NCBI GenBank assembly: GCA_009746045.1
Contig: RPFO01002105.1
Span: forward strand, 22,636 to 86,635
Length of the DNA stretch: 64,000 bases
Direction of reading: 5' to 3'
From: Mesostigma viride
Taxonomy: Eukaryota > Streptophyta > Mesostigmatophyceae > Mesostigmatales > Mesostigmataceae
Positions 1-12,312 of the stretch are shown in pieces. The notes below the pieces were generated by a model that saw only the letters and a program-made list of their open reading frames with translations, made no database searches and was not told the origin of the DNA. The translations under genes and the position numbers were made by a program. Each line of letters begins with the position of its first letter. The stretch's first letter is position 1.

Positions 1-157
1 GCGCCTGAGGGAATTCCAGGCTGTTCTTGTGTTCGCTGTCCCTGGAGCTCCTGGCCGGCGACGTGGGCCGCCCCAGCATGGCCTCCGCGGCCCTTGTGGC
101 GTGCTCCTTTTTATTTCCGCAGACGCACCATAGGAATATTGTCCAGGGCCCTTTCAT
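1..157 (-). CDS. Hypothetical protein, partial at window edge
   Basis: An ATG at 157 opens a reading frame that stays open for 52 codons to the left edge of the window. The start is hydrophobic (W-T-I-F-L-W), then comes a CVC motif and a Ser/Arg-rich stretch. I recognise no family. It could be a short chance ORF, because it is unsupported beyond being open and facing away from an AT-rich spacer. Confidence 0.25.
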   Translation of the reverse strand, partial: MKGPWTIFLWCVCGNKKEHATRAAEAMLGRPTSPARSSRDSEHKNSLEFPQA

Positions 158-474
158 GTACCTAACTTTCAGGGGGCATTTTTTTGGGACTGGCCTTGTA
201 TGCGTGTATTCTTGATGCATGGGGACTCTCCCCTTACTATCATTGACCAGCGGTTCTCATGTCCAGAGCTTGTAATATAAATAGTAGGTAGGACTCGCCT
301 GAATGAATAAATGATTTCAGTGATTATGATACATTCATTGAACACACGCGATTCATTGATCATTTAGGAATAATAGATTTAATCAGTAACACGTTCGAGA
401 GCATGTGGGCGGCTGGGACAAAACCATCTAGACGCGCACCCCCGCCCCTAAGTCAGGCCGCTCGGACCCTTCCG
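158..474. other. AT-rich intergenic spacer
   Basis: The spacer lies between the edge ORF and the coiled-coil gene to its right. It is clearly more AT-rich than the genes around it, with runs such as AATATAAATA near 275-285 and several AATAAA-like words. It may hold a promoter for the leftward ORF and 3' signals for the neighbour. I see no gene in it. Confidence 0.45.
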
Positions 475-1795
475 TCACCTCAGCACGCCCGACATGTGCA
501 GCGCCTGGATGGCGGTGCGGACCGCTGGCACACACGCGCAGGCGTGCAGCGCGGACGCCACCCTGGCCGCATACTGGGCGTCGGTTTCCTCGTCCCGCTG
601 GCGTCTCAGCGGCTCGAGGGCGGGGCTGCGTATCATGTCCAGCGCCTTGCCCACCTCGTTCTCCATGTGCGTGCAGAAGAGGGCGACCGGGCGCACGGGG
701 GACGGGGCGTGGGCGGCAAAGTACACGGTGGCGGGCGGAGGGGGGTGAGGCAGTAGAGGCCGCGCCCGGCGGCAGGGGGGTCAGCTGGTAGAAGGGGGGG
801 GAGTGGAAGGGGGGGGGCTCGTTTTCCTTGTCGGCGGCGCACCGTTTCTTGGCCCCCTTGGCCCCGTCCGGGATGCGCAGGGAGGCCATATGGTCGCGCA
901 GGGCCCTTAGCTCCTTCTCCTCCTTCTCCAAGGCCACCGCCTGGGCGGCCAGCTCGGCCTTCTTGGCCGCGAGCTCCTCCTCCAGCAGCACCACCTTGAC
1001 GGCGGGGGGCAGCGGTGGTGTCTCCCCCGCCTGGGCGGCCTCCGGGTCGTCCAACCAGGGCAGCTTGGACGTGTAGGGGAGGGGGCAGAGGGAGAGCAGC
1101 CTGAGCAGGTTGGTCGCCTCGCAGTACTCGTGCTCGACGCGCGCCCACTCCTTGCTCTTCTTGCGGAGGCACTCCTCCGCCCCTGGCGCCTCCGGGTTCA
1201 CCCAGGCCCAGTCGTACTCCTCCTTCCAGGCCTCGCACCTGGCCACGTCCATGCTCAGCTGGACCTTGCGCCGCTCCACCTCGCGCTCGAGCGCCGCCCC
1301 CCCGCTCCTCCCCCCAGCGGCCGGGCCGACCGCGGCCTGCACCTCCCCCCTGCGCACGATCATCCCCGCCGCGGCCAGGCCCAGCTCGGCGATCAGGTGA
1401 TTGCACACGGCCGCCCTCTTGTCGACGCCGTCGGCGGGGCAGGGCAGCCGCAGCAGGAAGGGCTTGAGGACGCTCCGGGCCAGGTGGTACCCCCCCTTCT
1501 TGTTCTCCAAGTCCACGGCGGTCCGGCGCCCGTCCGCGGTCGGCGCGGCGACGGCCTCCACCAGCCTCTTGGTGCCCCTGAAGTCCAGCCGCTCGGTGAC
1601 GGCCACGGCCACGTCCCTCGCGTTGTAGAAGACCTCTCCGTCCACCGGGGCGGTGCGGACGTACGGGCGGATGGGCCGCGGGGGCCGGACCAGGTAGTCG
1701 TCCAGGGTGGTCAGCACCACGTCGAACGAGTTCGGGAACGAGCTGCCGCGCCCCCTCTCCGGGCGCTGCCACCCCTCCGCCACGTGGCTGCCCAT
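475..1795 (-). CDS. Hypothetical coiled-coil protein, possible BRO/MSV199-like N-terminus, one frameshift
   Basis: I chose the ATG at 1795 because the upstream in-frame sequence is low-complexity GC repeats. The first 140 or so residues contain a segment (Y-N-A-R-D-V-A-V, then a basic F-R-G-T-K-R) that recalls BRO-N or MSV199-type DNA-binding domains, but I cannot confirm this. A Glu/Lys/Ala-rich coiled coil follows (around VVLLEEELAAKKAELAAQ). The original frame runs on to 428 as Arg/Pro-rich nonsense, while another frame from about 730 to 475 reads as ordinary protein (LFCTHMENEVGKALDMI). I therefore infer a frameshift within the G/C runs at about 727-830, making a protein of about 440 residues. 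Function unknown. Confidence 0.5.
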
Positions 1796-3508
1796 GGGCG
1801 GGGGAAGGGTGGACGGACGGGGCCTCGGGCAGACGGCGCAGGGGGGCGGACGGGGGCTCGGGCAGACGGGGGGTCGACAGTCGGCGCAGGTTGGACGGAC
1901 GGGGCCTCGGGCAGTCGGCAGTAGGCGCAGGTTGGACGGACGGGGCCACGGGCAGTTGGCGTGTAGTCGACGGACGGAGGAAAACGGGCAATGTCCGAGG
2001 ACGCGACGGCCTGGACTCGCAGGCCCTCGGGGGTTGTACGAAAATTTGCGCTTTTTTACGGCGACGATCGGATTCTCCGCGCTTTTCGCAGAGTGGCGGC
2101 AAGGCCGTACGGTTTCTGGCGCTTTCGTGAGCTCTCCGGCGTTGCCGTACAAATTCGGGTACTTCCGCGCTCTCCCAGGCAGTACCGCGAAGATTCAGCG
2201 AATTCCGTACGATCTGATGTCCGGTGCCGATTGGGGGTCCGTACGACTGGACTCTGAACATGTGTCAGAAGATTCCCGCGGATCTCCCCGCCGTCCCTCT
2301 TTCCCCGGGATCCCCTCGTCCGGCCACAAATCTGTGCGGCGTACCGATTCGCCAGCGTCAGTCCAGGGCCGGAAGGTACTTTTCTCGTACATCCGTACGT
2401 ACGGATTTTTGGGGGGGAGATTGCAGCAATCCCGGGGGGCGTACCCAACAACTTCTCCACTAGGTTGCTACCTAGTACTGTTCTTTTTTACATCAGTCAT
2501 AAAAAAAAAAGGAGAGGAGAGGATAGCCGCAATCTCCCCCCGAAATCCCGTCCACCCAGCCGGCTCTCGGGTCGTAGAATTCGTACCGAGGCCCCGCGGG
2601 ACTAAAGGCGCAGAGAGTACGACGCGTACGATTTCTGCCCGGCCCGTTCCCTGCCTTGCCCGGACGATGGCCGGACGGCACGGCCACGGGAATCAGCCCT
2701 CCAGCGCGCGCTGCCCCGCTTCCGCGCCTGCGCACGACGCCTCCATGACCGAATTCAATGAAATTACAAGTCGTGCGCAGAGGCAGCGAGGCGGGATTTT
2801 TGGCAGGCGAATTAGAGGCTCGGGAAAATTAGGGAGACGAATTAGAGGCTCGGGAAAATTAGGGAGACGAATTAGAGGCTCGGGAAAATCAGGATGCTAG
2901 CCGCGGGATGCCTAGCCGCGTGGGAAATTGACGAGGGAATTTAGGGTCGTTCGTTGGCTACGAAATTGGCAGGTGAGTAATTGGCATGCTAGTTTCCAGG
3001 CGCAACGAATATCGCTCGCCATTCCCCGTCGACACGCGCCCCCTCCGTCTCCTCACGCAACTCTCGACGCGTTGCTCGCGTTTTGCGCGTTCTTTCTCGT
3101 CTCCTCGTGGCTGCAGGGTTGCCGCGAATCCGTCGTCTTCCCCCAGTGGTCTCCCGCTCCAGGTGAGCCCCTCGCGTTCTCGTCGCGATTTCGCACTCGC
3201 CCGCGAGCTCCTCCCGATTTCCCCGTCTGACGGCACCCTTTCCAGCCCCTGCTCGGCCGTTCGTGGACAGGAGTGCGCCACGTCGTTTCTCCGGCGCACG
3301 CGTCATCCGGCGTGGATCTGCCGTCGTTCCAGGTGAGTGGCGCGTCCGTTTGCCGGGATCGTACGGCACTTGCGGGGAACTCGGGGCCAAAATCCCTCGC
3401 TCTCCCGTCCTCCTCCCCGTCCGCGTCCTCCCCTTTCTGTCGTGGGCAGTCCGTGTCCCCCCTTTCTCCAGTGGCCGCGTCCGCGGACGTTTAGTCGCTT
3501 CCGTAGCC
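1796..3508. other. Long GC-rich spacer with short repeats and possible spliced leader
   Basis: No convincing gene is present between the coiled-coil gene and the KilA-N/RING gene. At 1810-1965 a unit like GGACGGGGCCTCGGGCAG recurs imperfectly. Between 2100 and 2640 the word CGTACG and its variants recur. A 30-bp tandem repeat lies at 2803-2892. From about 3100 onward there are splice-like signals: donors GTGAGC at 3163 and GTGAGT at 3333, and pyrimidine-rich acceptors ending at 3145, 3245 and 3471. These would fit a spliced 5' leader for the gene starting at 3509. Confidence 0.4.
2803..2892. repeat. 30-bp tandem repeat, about three copies
   Basis: The segment CGGGAAAATT starts at 2821, 2851 and (last base changed) 2881, giving a period of exactly 30 bp with nearly identical copies built around GAATTAGAGGCTCGGG. 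It lies in a spacer, upstream of the KilA-N/RING gene. Confidence 0.85.
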
Positions 3509-4284
3509 ATGATGATGACCGACTTCTTCTGGTTCCTGGGGCCGCACGCCCAGGACAATGATCTGCGCGTGTGGATGGTGAGAGAGGAAGCGCATCCCCT
3601 CTTCCGCAAGGGCGCCTCCCTCGTCACGCTGCTGCTGGACCACAGAGGCCCGCCCCAGTACTTCCACATGCAGTCCCTCGCGCTGGCCGTGGCCAGGCCC
3701 TCCGGCGCCCCCTCGTACAGGCGCTGGCTCACGTGCGACGAGGGCTCGGAGGCCATCGAGCGGGTGGCCGAGGAGATAAACCCGCCCCGCAGCCAGTGCA
3801 GCGAGGAGGGCGAGTGCGAGGCCGACCGCCTGCCCGCCGTGATAAACCTCATGCGCGAGGGGCCCTGCATGGGCGTGTGGCTGCACCCCGACCTGTTCGC
3901 CCCCTTCGTCACCTGGCTGAGGGCCGAGCCCCCCTCCGCGCCGCTGGAGAGGAGGCCGGCGCTGCCTGCCGCACGGGTGGTGGACGGGCGCGCGCGCGCG
4001 GCCGAGAGTGCCGAGGTGCGCAGGTTCGTCGCCGCCGTGCTGGGGGACAAGGCCGACGGCGAGTGGTGCAAGGAGCGGGCGCGCATGCACGACCCGCACG
4101 CCCTGCCAGGGGGGCAGCTCTTCGAGGAGGCCGCGGACGCCCTCTCAGCCCTCCTGCGCGCTGCGGGGAAGGGCTGCAACGGGGCTCTGGTCGCGTGTGG
4201 GAAGTGCGCGAGGGCCACGGACATGCTGCTCGACCCCGCGGGGCACGAGCACGAGCACGGCGTGTGCGTGGACTGCGCCGTCGC
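3509..4284 (+). pseudogene. KilA-N/RING finger protein, 5' part, interrupted by Copia element 1
   Basis: The frame begins at the first of three consecutive ATGs (3509). The N-terminal half has a KilA-N-like domain: a FRKGASLVTLL start, a conserved R-R-W-L near the middle, and a closing G-V-W-L-H-P-D-L like the GTWVHPDL of the family. Near the break the first half of a RING finger is visible: CGKC, then H and CVDC. The retrotransposon cuts the gene inside the RING; the second half lies at 12768-12920. KilA-N plus RING is the architecture of p28-type ubiquitin ligases of large DNA viruses, where KilA-N binds DNA and RING recruits an E2 enzyme. As it stands the protein loses half of its zinc ligands, so ligase activity should be lost. 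Confidence 0.75.
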
Positions 4285-4739
4285 AGTTAGATGAGATGCT
4301 TAGGCTGACACACGGATTTCCGGCCTGCGCGCCGCGTATTGCCTACCGCGGCTGAGCGGGACACCTCAGTACAGTACGGCAGGGTGTACGGTACTGAGGT
4401 GTCATGTGGACCGATGTGCGGTTAGTGCCAGACTGTTCCTAGGTGCTAGCTCGACCCGCCAGGTCCGGTGTAGCCGGGCCTGACGGGCCGAGTCTTAGCT
4501 GGTTGCTAGTGACGTGGTCGCATGGCATTGCGGTGTACACTTGTCCACTGGTCGTGTGCTGCAGGTAGCACCGCCATAGGCATATAGGCGTAGCACTGGG
4601 GAGTGCCACAGCACCCGAGTCTGCCCAGTTCCATTCTGAGCCCTCAGCTTTCATCGCTCTCTCATTGTATTATTGTAATACAATCATCATTCGCTCTCAG
4701 CTTTCGCAGTTGTTCGTCGTCCCTAGTCTCCATCCAACT
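4285..4739 (+). repeat. Left LTR of Copia-like element 1
   Basis: This 455-bp sequence is repeated without a difference at 12313-12767. It starts AGTTAGATGAG and ends CATCCAACT. An internal inverted pair around 4362-4402 (ACACCTCAGTAC and GTACTGAGGTGT) can form a hairpin. The sequence TGGACTGAAAAG directly after the LTR is the likely primer-binding region, but I cannot name the tRNA. Confidence 0.95.
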
Positions 4740-4783
4740 TGGACTGAAAAGTTCGATATTTTTTTTACAAGCAAAAAAAAGAT

Positions 4784-7458
4784 ATGGCTTCCAACAACGG
4801 CAACAACGGCAACAACAACAAGGGGAAGGCGCCTGCCAGGCGCACCTCACCCCGCCTTTCGCCGGAGGGCACGCCCTCCACCACCGATGCGAGGGTGACG
4901 CCCAACGTCCCTTCCGCACGGTGGTCGCTGACCAACCCAGGCGTCGGGGCCCGCAGGTGGGGCCCGGCGCCCGGGGGATGGCGAGCGGGCGGCCGTTTGC
5001 CACTGGCGGTTTGTCCGCCATGGCACCTGGGGGGCAGGTCCCCCGGGCACGACGTTCCCCGTCGCAGGTGACGGGGGTCGTGAGCGGAGTGATTCCTCCG
5101 AGGAGGATGGCGAGGTGCCGCCTGCGAGGCCTCGGCCTTCGCTTGAGCTTTCGTCGCAGACACCTGCGACGTCTGGCAACCTTTCCGTGGGCCGACAGAT
5201 GGCCACCATGGACATTGACCGGTATGGGGAACATGTTCCGCCCCCGGTCATGTTCGGGCGCCCACCCCATTTTCTCCCCCTTGGGGAGGACGACATCCCG
5301 GCGTTCATTGCGGTGAACGGCCGGATCTTGCTCGATCGTTTTCAGTTGCTTCCAGATGAGGAGATACACGCGATAGAGGTTCATCGGGTGCACTCGCTGA
5401 TCGAGGGGCGTCTTAGGATGCAGCTCCCACTGGTTCAGGTGGCGGTTTGGCTGTACTGTTTCGCCAATCGGCCGAGGCACAACCCCGGCACTGTTGATCA
5501 GTGGGCGTCCAGGCAGCGCCAGAGAGAGGCGCTGCGCGTGGTCTCCAGACCAGAGATCGCGCTGACTCCGTTGCCAGCGTGGCCCCAAGTCACGCCAGTT
5601 GGCTGGGGCCCGGATAGGCGTGAGGCGGCTGCGATGCCGCCTGCGACGGGGCGCGGGGCGGCAGACGCCCCCAACACGCCCATGGGTGGTGAAGCCACCC
5701 AGGACCCTCTGGCAGGTCAGAGGGTCCAACCTCAGCCGCAGGCTCCCCCGCCCAGCGTGGGGGGCCAGGTGGCTGAGGAGGCCACCGGGGTCGCAGGGAC
5801 CCCGGCGGCGACACAAGCGCCCGGGGTCGCAGGGACCCCGGCAGCGACGCCGGCGCCTCCGGCGCTGGCGGGGGATGCAGCCCCCATGGAGGGTGTCACG
5901 GGCACCTCCAGCGGCTCTGGGGGGCAGGCCCCCTCTAGTCGCAACAAGGACAAGTCCCTGGCAGGGCCGGAGGGGCCCAGGGTCCCACCGCAGCTGGGCA
6001 GCAACCAGCACTGCTGGAGGGCGACCTGCAAGGTCGCGACTTCATCACCCTGGGTGATGAGGCCGTGTGGCGTGCCATACAGACAGCCACAGCCTCCTTC
6101 CGTGGGCTGGCCGACAGGAGCCAGCAGATGCACGTCGCGGAGGCGGGCAGCCTGGTGTGTGCAATCATCACGCACATCCTGGGCCTGCCCAACCTCCAAG
6201 CGGGCACACGCAGGGTGTGCGACGACCTGCTGCCTGCCCTGCAGGCTCTCCTCTCAGGGAGGAGGGTGCAGGGCAGCAGGGTGCGTCTGGTGCGTTTGCT
6301 GGAGCTCCTGCACAACGCCATCCTGAGAGGGGCGGGTAGGTGGCTAACTCTGCCTACCTGGTTGCATCATGATCTTACTAACCCTACTGACGATGAAGTG
6401 TCCCTCTCTCCCACCTTCCATGATTGGGAGGAGGCCCGCAGCAGGAGGCGGGAAGTGACACACACTCACACCCCCACCCAGCCCACCCCTATGTTGTCTA
6501 ACCCTCCTACACAGCCCATGTTTGCCCATCCTGCTCAGCTCACTCAAGTAGCACTTCCCTCTCAGCAGGTCTCTCCTGTGAATGCTGCAGCAGCAACACC
6601 ATCTTCTCCCTCTCCCCCTGCATCCCCCTCTAGGTTGCCCACTTACAATGAAAACCGTCCTGTGGATAGGATTAATGTCAGGGGGCTGCCTGAGGGGTAT
6701 ACTAGGGAGCAGGGGAATCATGCACTTCTCTCTCTGCAGCTGGCTAGGGAGGAACTGAATGTCAAGAATTGGTTTGGATCTCTCATGCAGGGGGATTTCT
6801 ACCATCAGTCCTCTTCTCAGATTCAGAATCTCATTCTTGTCTTCCAGCGTAGGTATCCCAAGTGGCAGGACACGCAGGCTAGGGCAGTTTGGGAGGCTTT
6901 CATGAAGGAGCTAACTGACCTCCTCTCCACCCCCTCATCTGTGGACATATATGGGGCATTCAGGTGGGTAGAGGAATACAGGGTCACATCAGTGGACTAT
7001 GTGGCTGAGACAAAGAAATATGAGCTAGCCATCAAAGCACGTCCTGATGTCCAGCAGCTAGATCACAAGTTCTTGCTGCGTTCTTCCTTGAGAAACTCAA
7101 ACTTGACAAAAACACCTACGCTATGCTTGCCACAGGAATGGCAAAGTACTGGGAGGACATGAAGGAGGCATTGGATTATATCAAGCTGGCCTTGGCTCCC
7201 CTTAGCCAGGGGGCCATGGGCACCTCTGTAAAGAGGGTCAGGGGGGAAGAGAGGGAGGAGGAGGATAGGGAGAGGGAAGACAGGAGCAAGAGACCTGTCA
7301 CTATGGCAGAAGTCAAGTCCCTGCTGGGACAAATGTTTAAGGGCAAGGGCAAGGGCAAGGGCAAGGGCAAGGGCAAGGGCAGGGGCTGGGGCAAGGGCAA
7401 GGGTAAGGGGCAGTCTCCCTCCAAGGGGGGCAGCTCCAGCAACAACAACAACAACAGT

Positions 7459-7500
<42 letters not shown>

Positions 7501-7938
7501 AACAACAACAACAACAAGAAGCAGGACAAGGAGGACAAGTCTTCTCAGCGGTGCACCCGCTGTGGCATGAAGTACCACCTGCGGCCCACCTGCCGCAAGA
7601 ACGTGGACGAGCTGGGGCATTTGGACGTCCTGTGCCACAAGTGCCACGGGCCGCCCCACGGTGACCCCAAGGACTGCAAGCGGCCTCCTTACGGCAAGAA
7701 GTGTGAGTCTCCCTCTCATGCTGGCTTGAGTGTGCCTGCTTCACCTCTTTCATCTGCATGCCCCACTGTCAGAGCAGTGAGCAGTTCTGGAAAGGTGCTA
7801 CAGCTGGTTTCAGAAGATTATGTCTCTAAACCAACCTTCACATCTATGGTTCCCAAGGTGTGCAGAGTGTCCCCCAGAGGATGCTCAGATCAGTTTTCAG
7901 GAGCTTGCTTTGCAGTTGCATTTCCTTTATGGGCATGA
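4784..7938 (+). CDS. Gag-like polyprotein of Copia-like element 1, several frameshifts
   Basis: Translation probably starts at the ATG at 4784, 44 bp after the LTR, with an Asn/Gly-rich N-terminus. Plausible protein then continues in different frames: to about 5070, then about 5070-6020, 6020-7080, and 7080-7700. The part around 6650-7120 is the alpha-helical gag core (motif W-F-G-S-L, then F-Q-R-R-Y-P-K-W). It is followed by a Gly-Lys repeat (7339-7410), a long Asn run encoded by AAC (7441-7515), and a Cys/His cluster (CTRCGMKYH, then CHKCHGPPHG) that acts as the zinc knuckle. The frame change near 7080 removes or adds one base in TTCTTCC. The frameshifts look like indels, not programmed signals. 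Confidence 0.7.
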
Positions 7939-10900
7939 AGTGAGTGCAGAGGTGGTGGCAGCAGCAATAGGGGGGGCAGCACTCAGACGTGCATGCCAGG
8001 TGGTCAGATCCCACTGCCAGCATTGTCAGTTCAATGCACCCAAACCCCCTAAGTGGCATGTAGCTACCCCACCTAAGAGCAAGGGCAGGGTGGTAGGAGA
8101 TGTCTTTCATATCAAAGGACAATCTTACTTGGCACTTAAAGATGCATGGTCAAGGTACACAACCATTGAACCATTACCTGGAATGGACAAGACACAGTTG
8201 CTCAGGGCTCTCTTGATTGCTCAGGCCAGGTACTACCCTGTGGAGGCATTGTTACTGGATCAGCAGTTCACATGTCTTGCCAATGAACCAGGGTGTGAGG
8301 CTATTGATCTGGCTGGGCTAGAAGATCATGAGAGGCAAGGCATTATTGAAAGGGCCATCAGGTCCATTAAAACCCTTGTAGCCAAAGAAGATGGCAATCT
8401 GCTGGCTGACAGTGGGTCCTATGCTGACAGAGCTCTGTGGTCCACCAGGTTGTGCCAAGTCCTCAACAGGAGGCCACTCATGAAAACCCCACAAGGGGTG
8501 GTCATTACACCAGATGGATTGCATGCAGGCATTTATCCACCTGAGGTACTAGCCCTCTACAACGCACAGCGAGCACAGACAGCTAGCAGGTTAGCTGTCA
8601 AGGATGCAAAGCATCCACGTCCCACCTTCAGAGAAGGGGATCAGGTCCTATTCTACAAGGAGTCGGGACTAGGCAAGGTGGGTACCTGGCATGGGCCAGC
8701 CACCATCCTAAAGTTTAACACCACTGGCAGGACAGTGTTAGTTAAACACAATGACACGGGAAAAATTCACAGGTGTTCACCTCACAGGATGAAATTGTAT
8801 TTTCCAACTGTGTCAGACGTGGCAGAGGAGGAAGAGCTGTTGGCCGACAGCCCTGTACAGTTGCCTGGCATCCCAGCGTTGCCCAGTGAGTGGTTGTTTG
8901 GAACACCCACTGGTGAGTGTGAGAGCCACACCCACTGTGACACCCAGGTCACCCTTGATGATTGCAGGCAGTCACTGCAGGATTGGCCCCCTGCAGCAGA
9001 GGGTCACATTGGCAAAACAGGTGATCAGCAACCTATCACCTCTACAAGTGTGAACATAGCTCAGCCACTAGCTGCACCTTCCAAACGCAGCCTAGCAGAC
9101 GCTGTTCGCATTTTACAAGCAGCTCATAGAGCCAAAGCTCAAACTGCTGCAGGATCAGCTAAGGTGGGGAAGGTTGGGCAGAATGACAATAGCCCATTTA
9201 TGGTTGCAGTGGACACACAAGCCCAGGTCAGCATTATCAGTGCCCTGGCTGTGCCCCATTTGCCTTTGGAACCTTCACCCTGGCACCATGTGGCTGATTT
9301 CTCAGGGCAGTCATCCCTCAAGGTATTAGGTCAGGTCATGTTGACTATACTCGGTATCCCCACTCCTTTTCAGGTCTTGGAAGGTTATAAAGGGAATGCT
9401 TTGTTGGGGGATCCTTTTCTCTGTTACCCTGGTGTCCTCATATCCAGTGATAGACTATCCATCCAGGACATGGGTGGTGTTGATCTGAATCATTTCAAAA
9501 TTTCTCTTGAAAAACTTCTTAACACCAACATTGCTTCTGTAAAATTTGCTACACCCAAGTATGCCCCAGGGCAAGAACCCTGTGTGGCAGACCTGGTTCA
9601 CAACCAAAAACTTCATCCCAACTCATTTGGATTGGGCAAGCATGATGTGGCTAAAATGTCTCCTCTTTCTTATGAACAGATAGAGCAAGACTGTCGCACA
9701 CACATAGGATTCCTAAAATGGGTGGAGGCCTTTAACAAGGCCAGGGAAGAATGGGTAGTGCCAGATCCTCTTAGTCCTTCTCATACTCCCCTGTCACACC
9801 TATTGACAAAAAGCCTGCAGGGTGCAAGCACTTGCGCCTGAAGTTTGTGTGTAAACATAAGCCAGCAGCAGATGGGTCAGTCATCTTTCATGCTAGACCT
9901 TGTGTGACAGAGTTCAAGGGCACCACTGATCTGACAGAGGCAGAGTTGTACACGCCAGGCATTCAGCAAACATCCCTAAAAATCTTGCTGTCTGTCTTTG
10001 TGGGTCATCTCAATGATGGGGATGACTATATCTGTAAGGCTACAGACATTAAAAGGGCTTTCCTGAAAGGCTCACCTGAGATAGCACAACAAGTGTGGCA
10101 TGGTCAGGTGTACGTAGTCTCCACTCCCAGAGTTTGGGCAAAACACATCCCTCAGCAGTACCTGAAAGCTAACATAGGTGTTGAAGGGCTGCAATCAGCT
10201 CCTCGCATTTTCAGGATGTCAGCTCAGGCTGTGTTTGAAAAGTTAGGGGCTAGATATGATGACATAGACCCTTGCTTCTTTGTGGTCCCACACCCTCATG
10301 GCATTCTCACCTTTGTGTGGCATGGGGATGATCAGCTGATTGCTGGGCCAAGGCGTGCTGTGGATGATTTTATTCAACAAGTGTCACAGCATTTTGAGAT
10401 TGGCAAGCAAGTAGAGCTGGGCACCACTGCCATAAAATTTTGTGGCACAATGTTACAACTCCAGCAGCATCAAAACCAGTGGGTGTGTGCACTCTACTCT
10501 CCCAATGATTACATGCACAGCTGCTTGGAGGTTTTGCAAACAAAAATCAAACCTGGAGCCTGTCCTACCATTAGAGGCAAGCTGGGGTGGTTGTGCTCAA
10601 CGTGTGCACCTCACCTGGCTGTGGTTAGCAGAGTTGATGATGATGTCTTGATGCAAGTAGGTCACAAAGCCATCACCAAAACTCTCCAGGAGGGCCCTCC
10701 CCTTATCTTGCACTCCTTGGATCTCCACAAAACCATTCACATCCAAGCTATGATGGATAGTTCCATGGAGTCCAGGCAGATTACCAAGTTGCAGGCAAGG
10801 GAGTCAGGCTTGTATTTTGTGCAGAATGATGATGCACCCTTGTCTCTCATTTCATGGTACAGCCGGTTGCATAGACGCAAGGCTGTCAGCAGCAATGCTG

Positions 10901-11259
10901 CTGAGTGCAGGGCAGTGGTGTCAGCAGTGCTTCATGCCAGGTACTTGAATCATGTGCTGGTTTGGTTGCAGATGCAAGCAGGCAGCAATGCTGGGGTGGT
11001 GGCACACTTGCTCACTGACAGTCAGTCAGTCCTCAGTTTCCTTGCTAACCCCTATGCTGTCCACACTGATCTTGACTGGGTGGTCCTGAAACAGGAGTCC
11101 ACCTACTGGGAGTCCACCCGTCACGTGGAGGACAAACACAACGCTGCTGATGCACTCACTAAAGTGCCTCAGCAGGCAGCTGAACAATATCAGCTGTTGT
11201 ACCACTTGATGAACCCCTATGGCAAGCAGGCAACCCTGCCCCATAGGGGGGACGCCTAG
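7820..11259 (+). CDS. Pol polyprotein of Copia-like element 1: integrase, protease-like, RT, RNase H
   Basis: The first frame (to 9841) starts with an integrase zinc-finger region (H-F-L-Y-G-H, then C-Q-H-C-Q). A DDE core follows: D in GDVFHIKG, D in LLLDQQFT, E in GIIERAIRSIK. A retropepsin-like segment comes next, AVDTQAQVSII and later NALLGDPFL. Reverse transcriptase follows one frame back from about 9780: KHLRLKF, TDIKRAFLKG, and the catalytic loop WHGDDQLIAG in place of Copia YVDD. RNase H closes the protein (MMDSS, AECRA, LTDSQS, NAADALTK), ending at 11259. The order gag-INT-PR-RT-RH differs from canonical Copia (gag-PR-INT-RT-RH). The -1 frame change near 9770 may be a mutation or recoding site. 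Confidence 0.85.
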
Positions 11260-12312
11260 CAGGGTCCTGTTCACCAGGGCCGCCTAGGTCACCCAGTACC
11301 CCTTGGGCAGGTCCAAGGGGTAGGTTGTGGCTTCCAGCAGGGGGTTGGTTGGAGTCTGTTTTTCATACATCTGCGTGCCCTATGCCCAATAAAATCTGTT
11401 TTGATTTTCTCAACACCATGGAATTTCGTTATGCACACCTTCATAGGTGGGCATGGGATGTATCTCACACCTTTATTCCCTAGGGCGTATGCCTTGGTGG
11501 AATGGCCTTGAGCTCAGTGGCTCAGGTGCCCCCATTCAAGTGGAGGGTCAAAGCTCCCTTGACAGGTGGTTACCCAGGACCCCAGTTCACTGTGGATATC
11601 CTGGGCCACCTGGCCTTACTGTTCAGTGGCAGTAAGGCATGGGTGCTGTCATGTTGTCTAGTACAACGTGCTCAGCACAGGTGCAGGATGAAATATTCCT
11701 GTCACCTGTCACCAGGACTTCAGTCACCCATGTGCAGGGCAGGGGTGGCTGGTCTCCCACGTTGTGCAGGTGCAATGTGGCCAGGTCCAGGATGTCATAG
11801 TCCTGTCACCTGTCACTCGGACTTCAGCCCCCTCTGTGCAGGGCAGGGGTGGCTGGTCCTCACATGTTGTGCAGGTACAACATGGACAGTGCAGGGTGCA
11901 ATAAACCTGTCACTCCTCAGGTTGCAGGTAACCTGAGCTCAGTTGACCCAGCCTGGCTGGGTATTTTTCTCTGAGTGGGCGATGATGATGGAACAACATG
12001 GAACCTCTTAAACGGTTACCTTGGCATTTTTACAATGGCTTCTTGGCTGGTGGTGCACTCCCTGGATAGGCAGACAGGCATAGCTATCTCCCTTGTGAGC
12101 TCGCGAGGAGGAGGAACTCCCCGGGCATGTTGAGCTAAACGTGATGCCATCACAAGTATTGCACGAGTTCTGGGGCCCATCTTTTTCAGTCCAGATGTTG
12201 CAGTATGGGTGTCAGTTGCTCAGCACCTCAGTCAGCTTGGAGTCAGTCTCCTAGCTGGGCAGGGTCAGGCTTGAAGTCGCTAGCCTTCAACCTGAAAGGA
12301 AAACATAATGGG
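11260..12312 (+). other. 3' untranslated region of Copia-like element 1
   Basis: This 1.05-kb stretch has no gene. AATAAAATC at about 11389 could be a polyadenylation signal. From about 11640 to 11935 a block with GGCAGGGGTGGCTGGT and CCTGTCACCTGTCAC is repeated imperfectly two to three times. A purine-rich tract at 12294-12312 abuts the right LTR. Confidence 0.6.

Noticed and set aside
633-2261. Long overlapping minus-strand ORF of 542 codons
   Set aside because: Arg/Gly/Pro-rich throughout, a shadow of the coiled-coil gene in GC-rich DNA.
7339-7515. Separate low-complexity gene
   Set aside because: The Gly-Lys and Asn runs are in frame within gag of element 1, next to its zinc knuckle.
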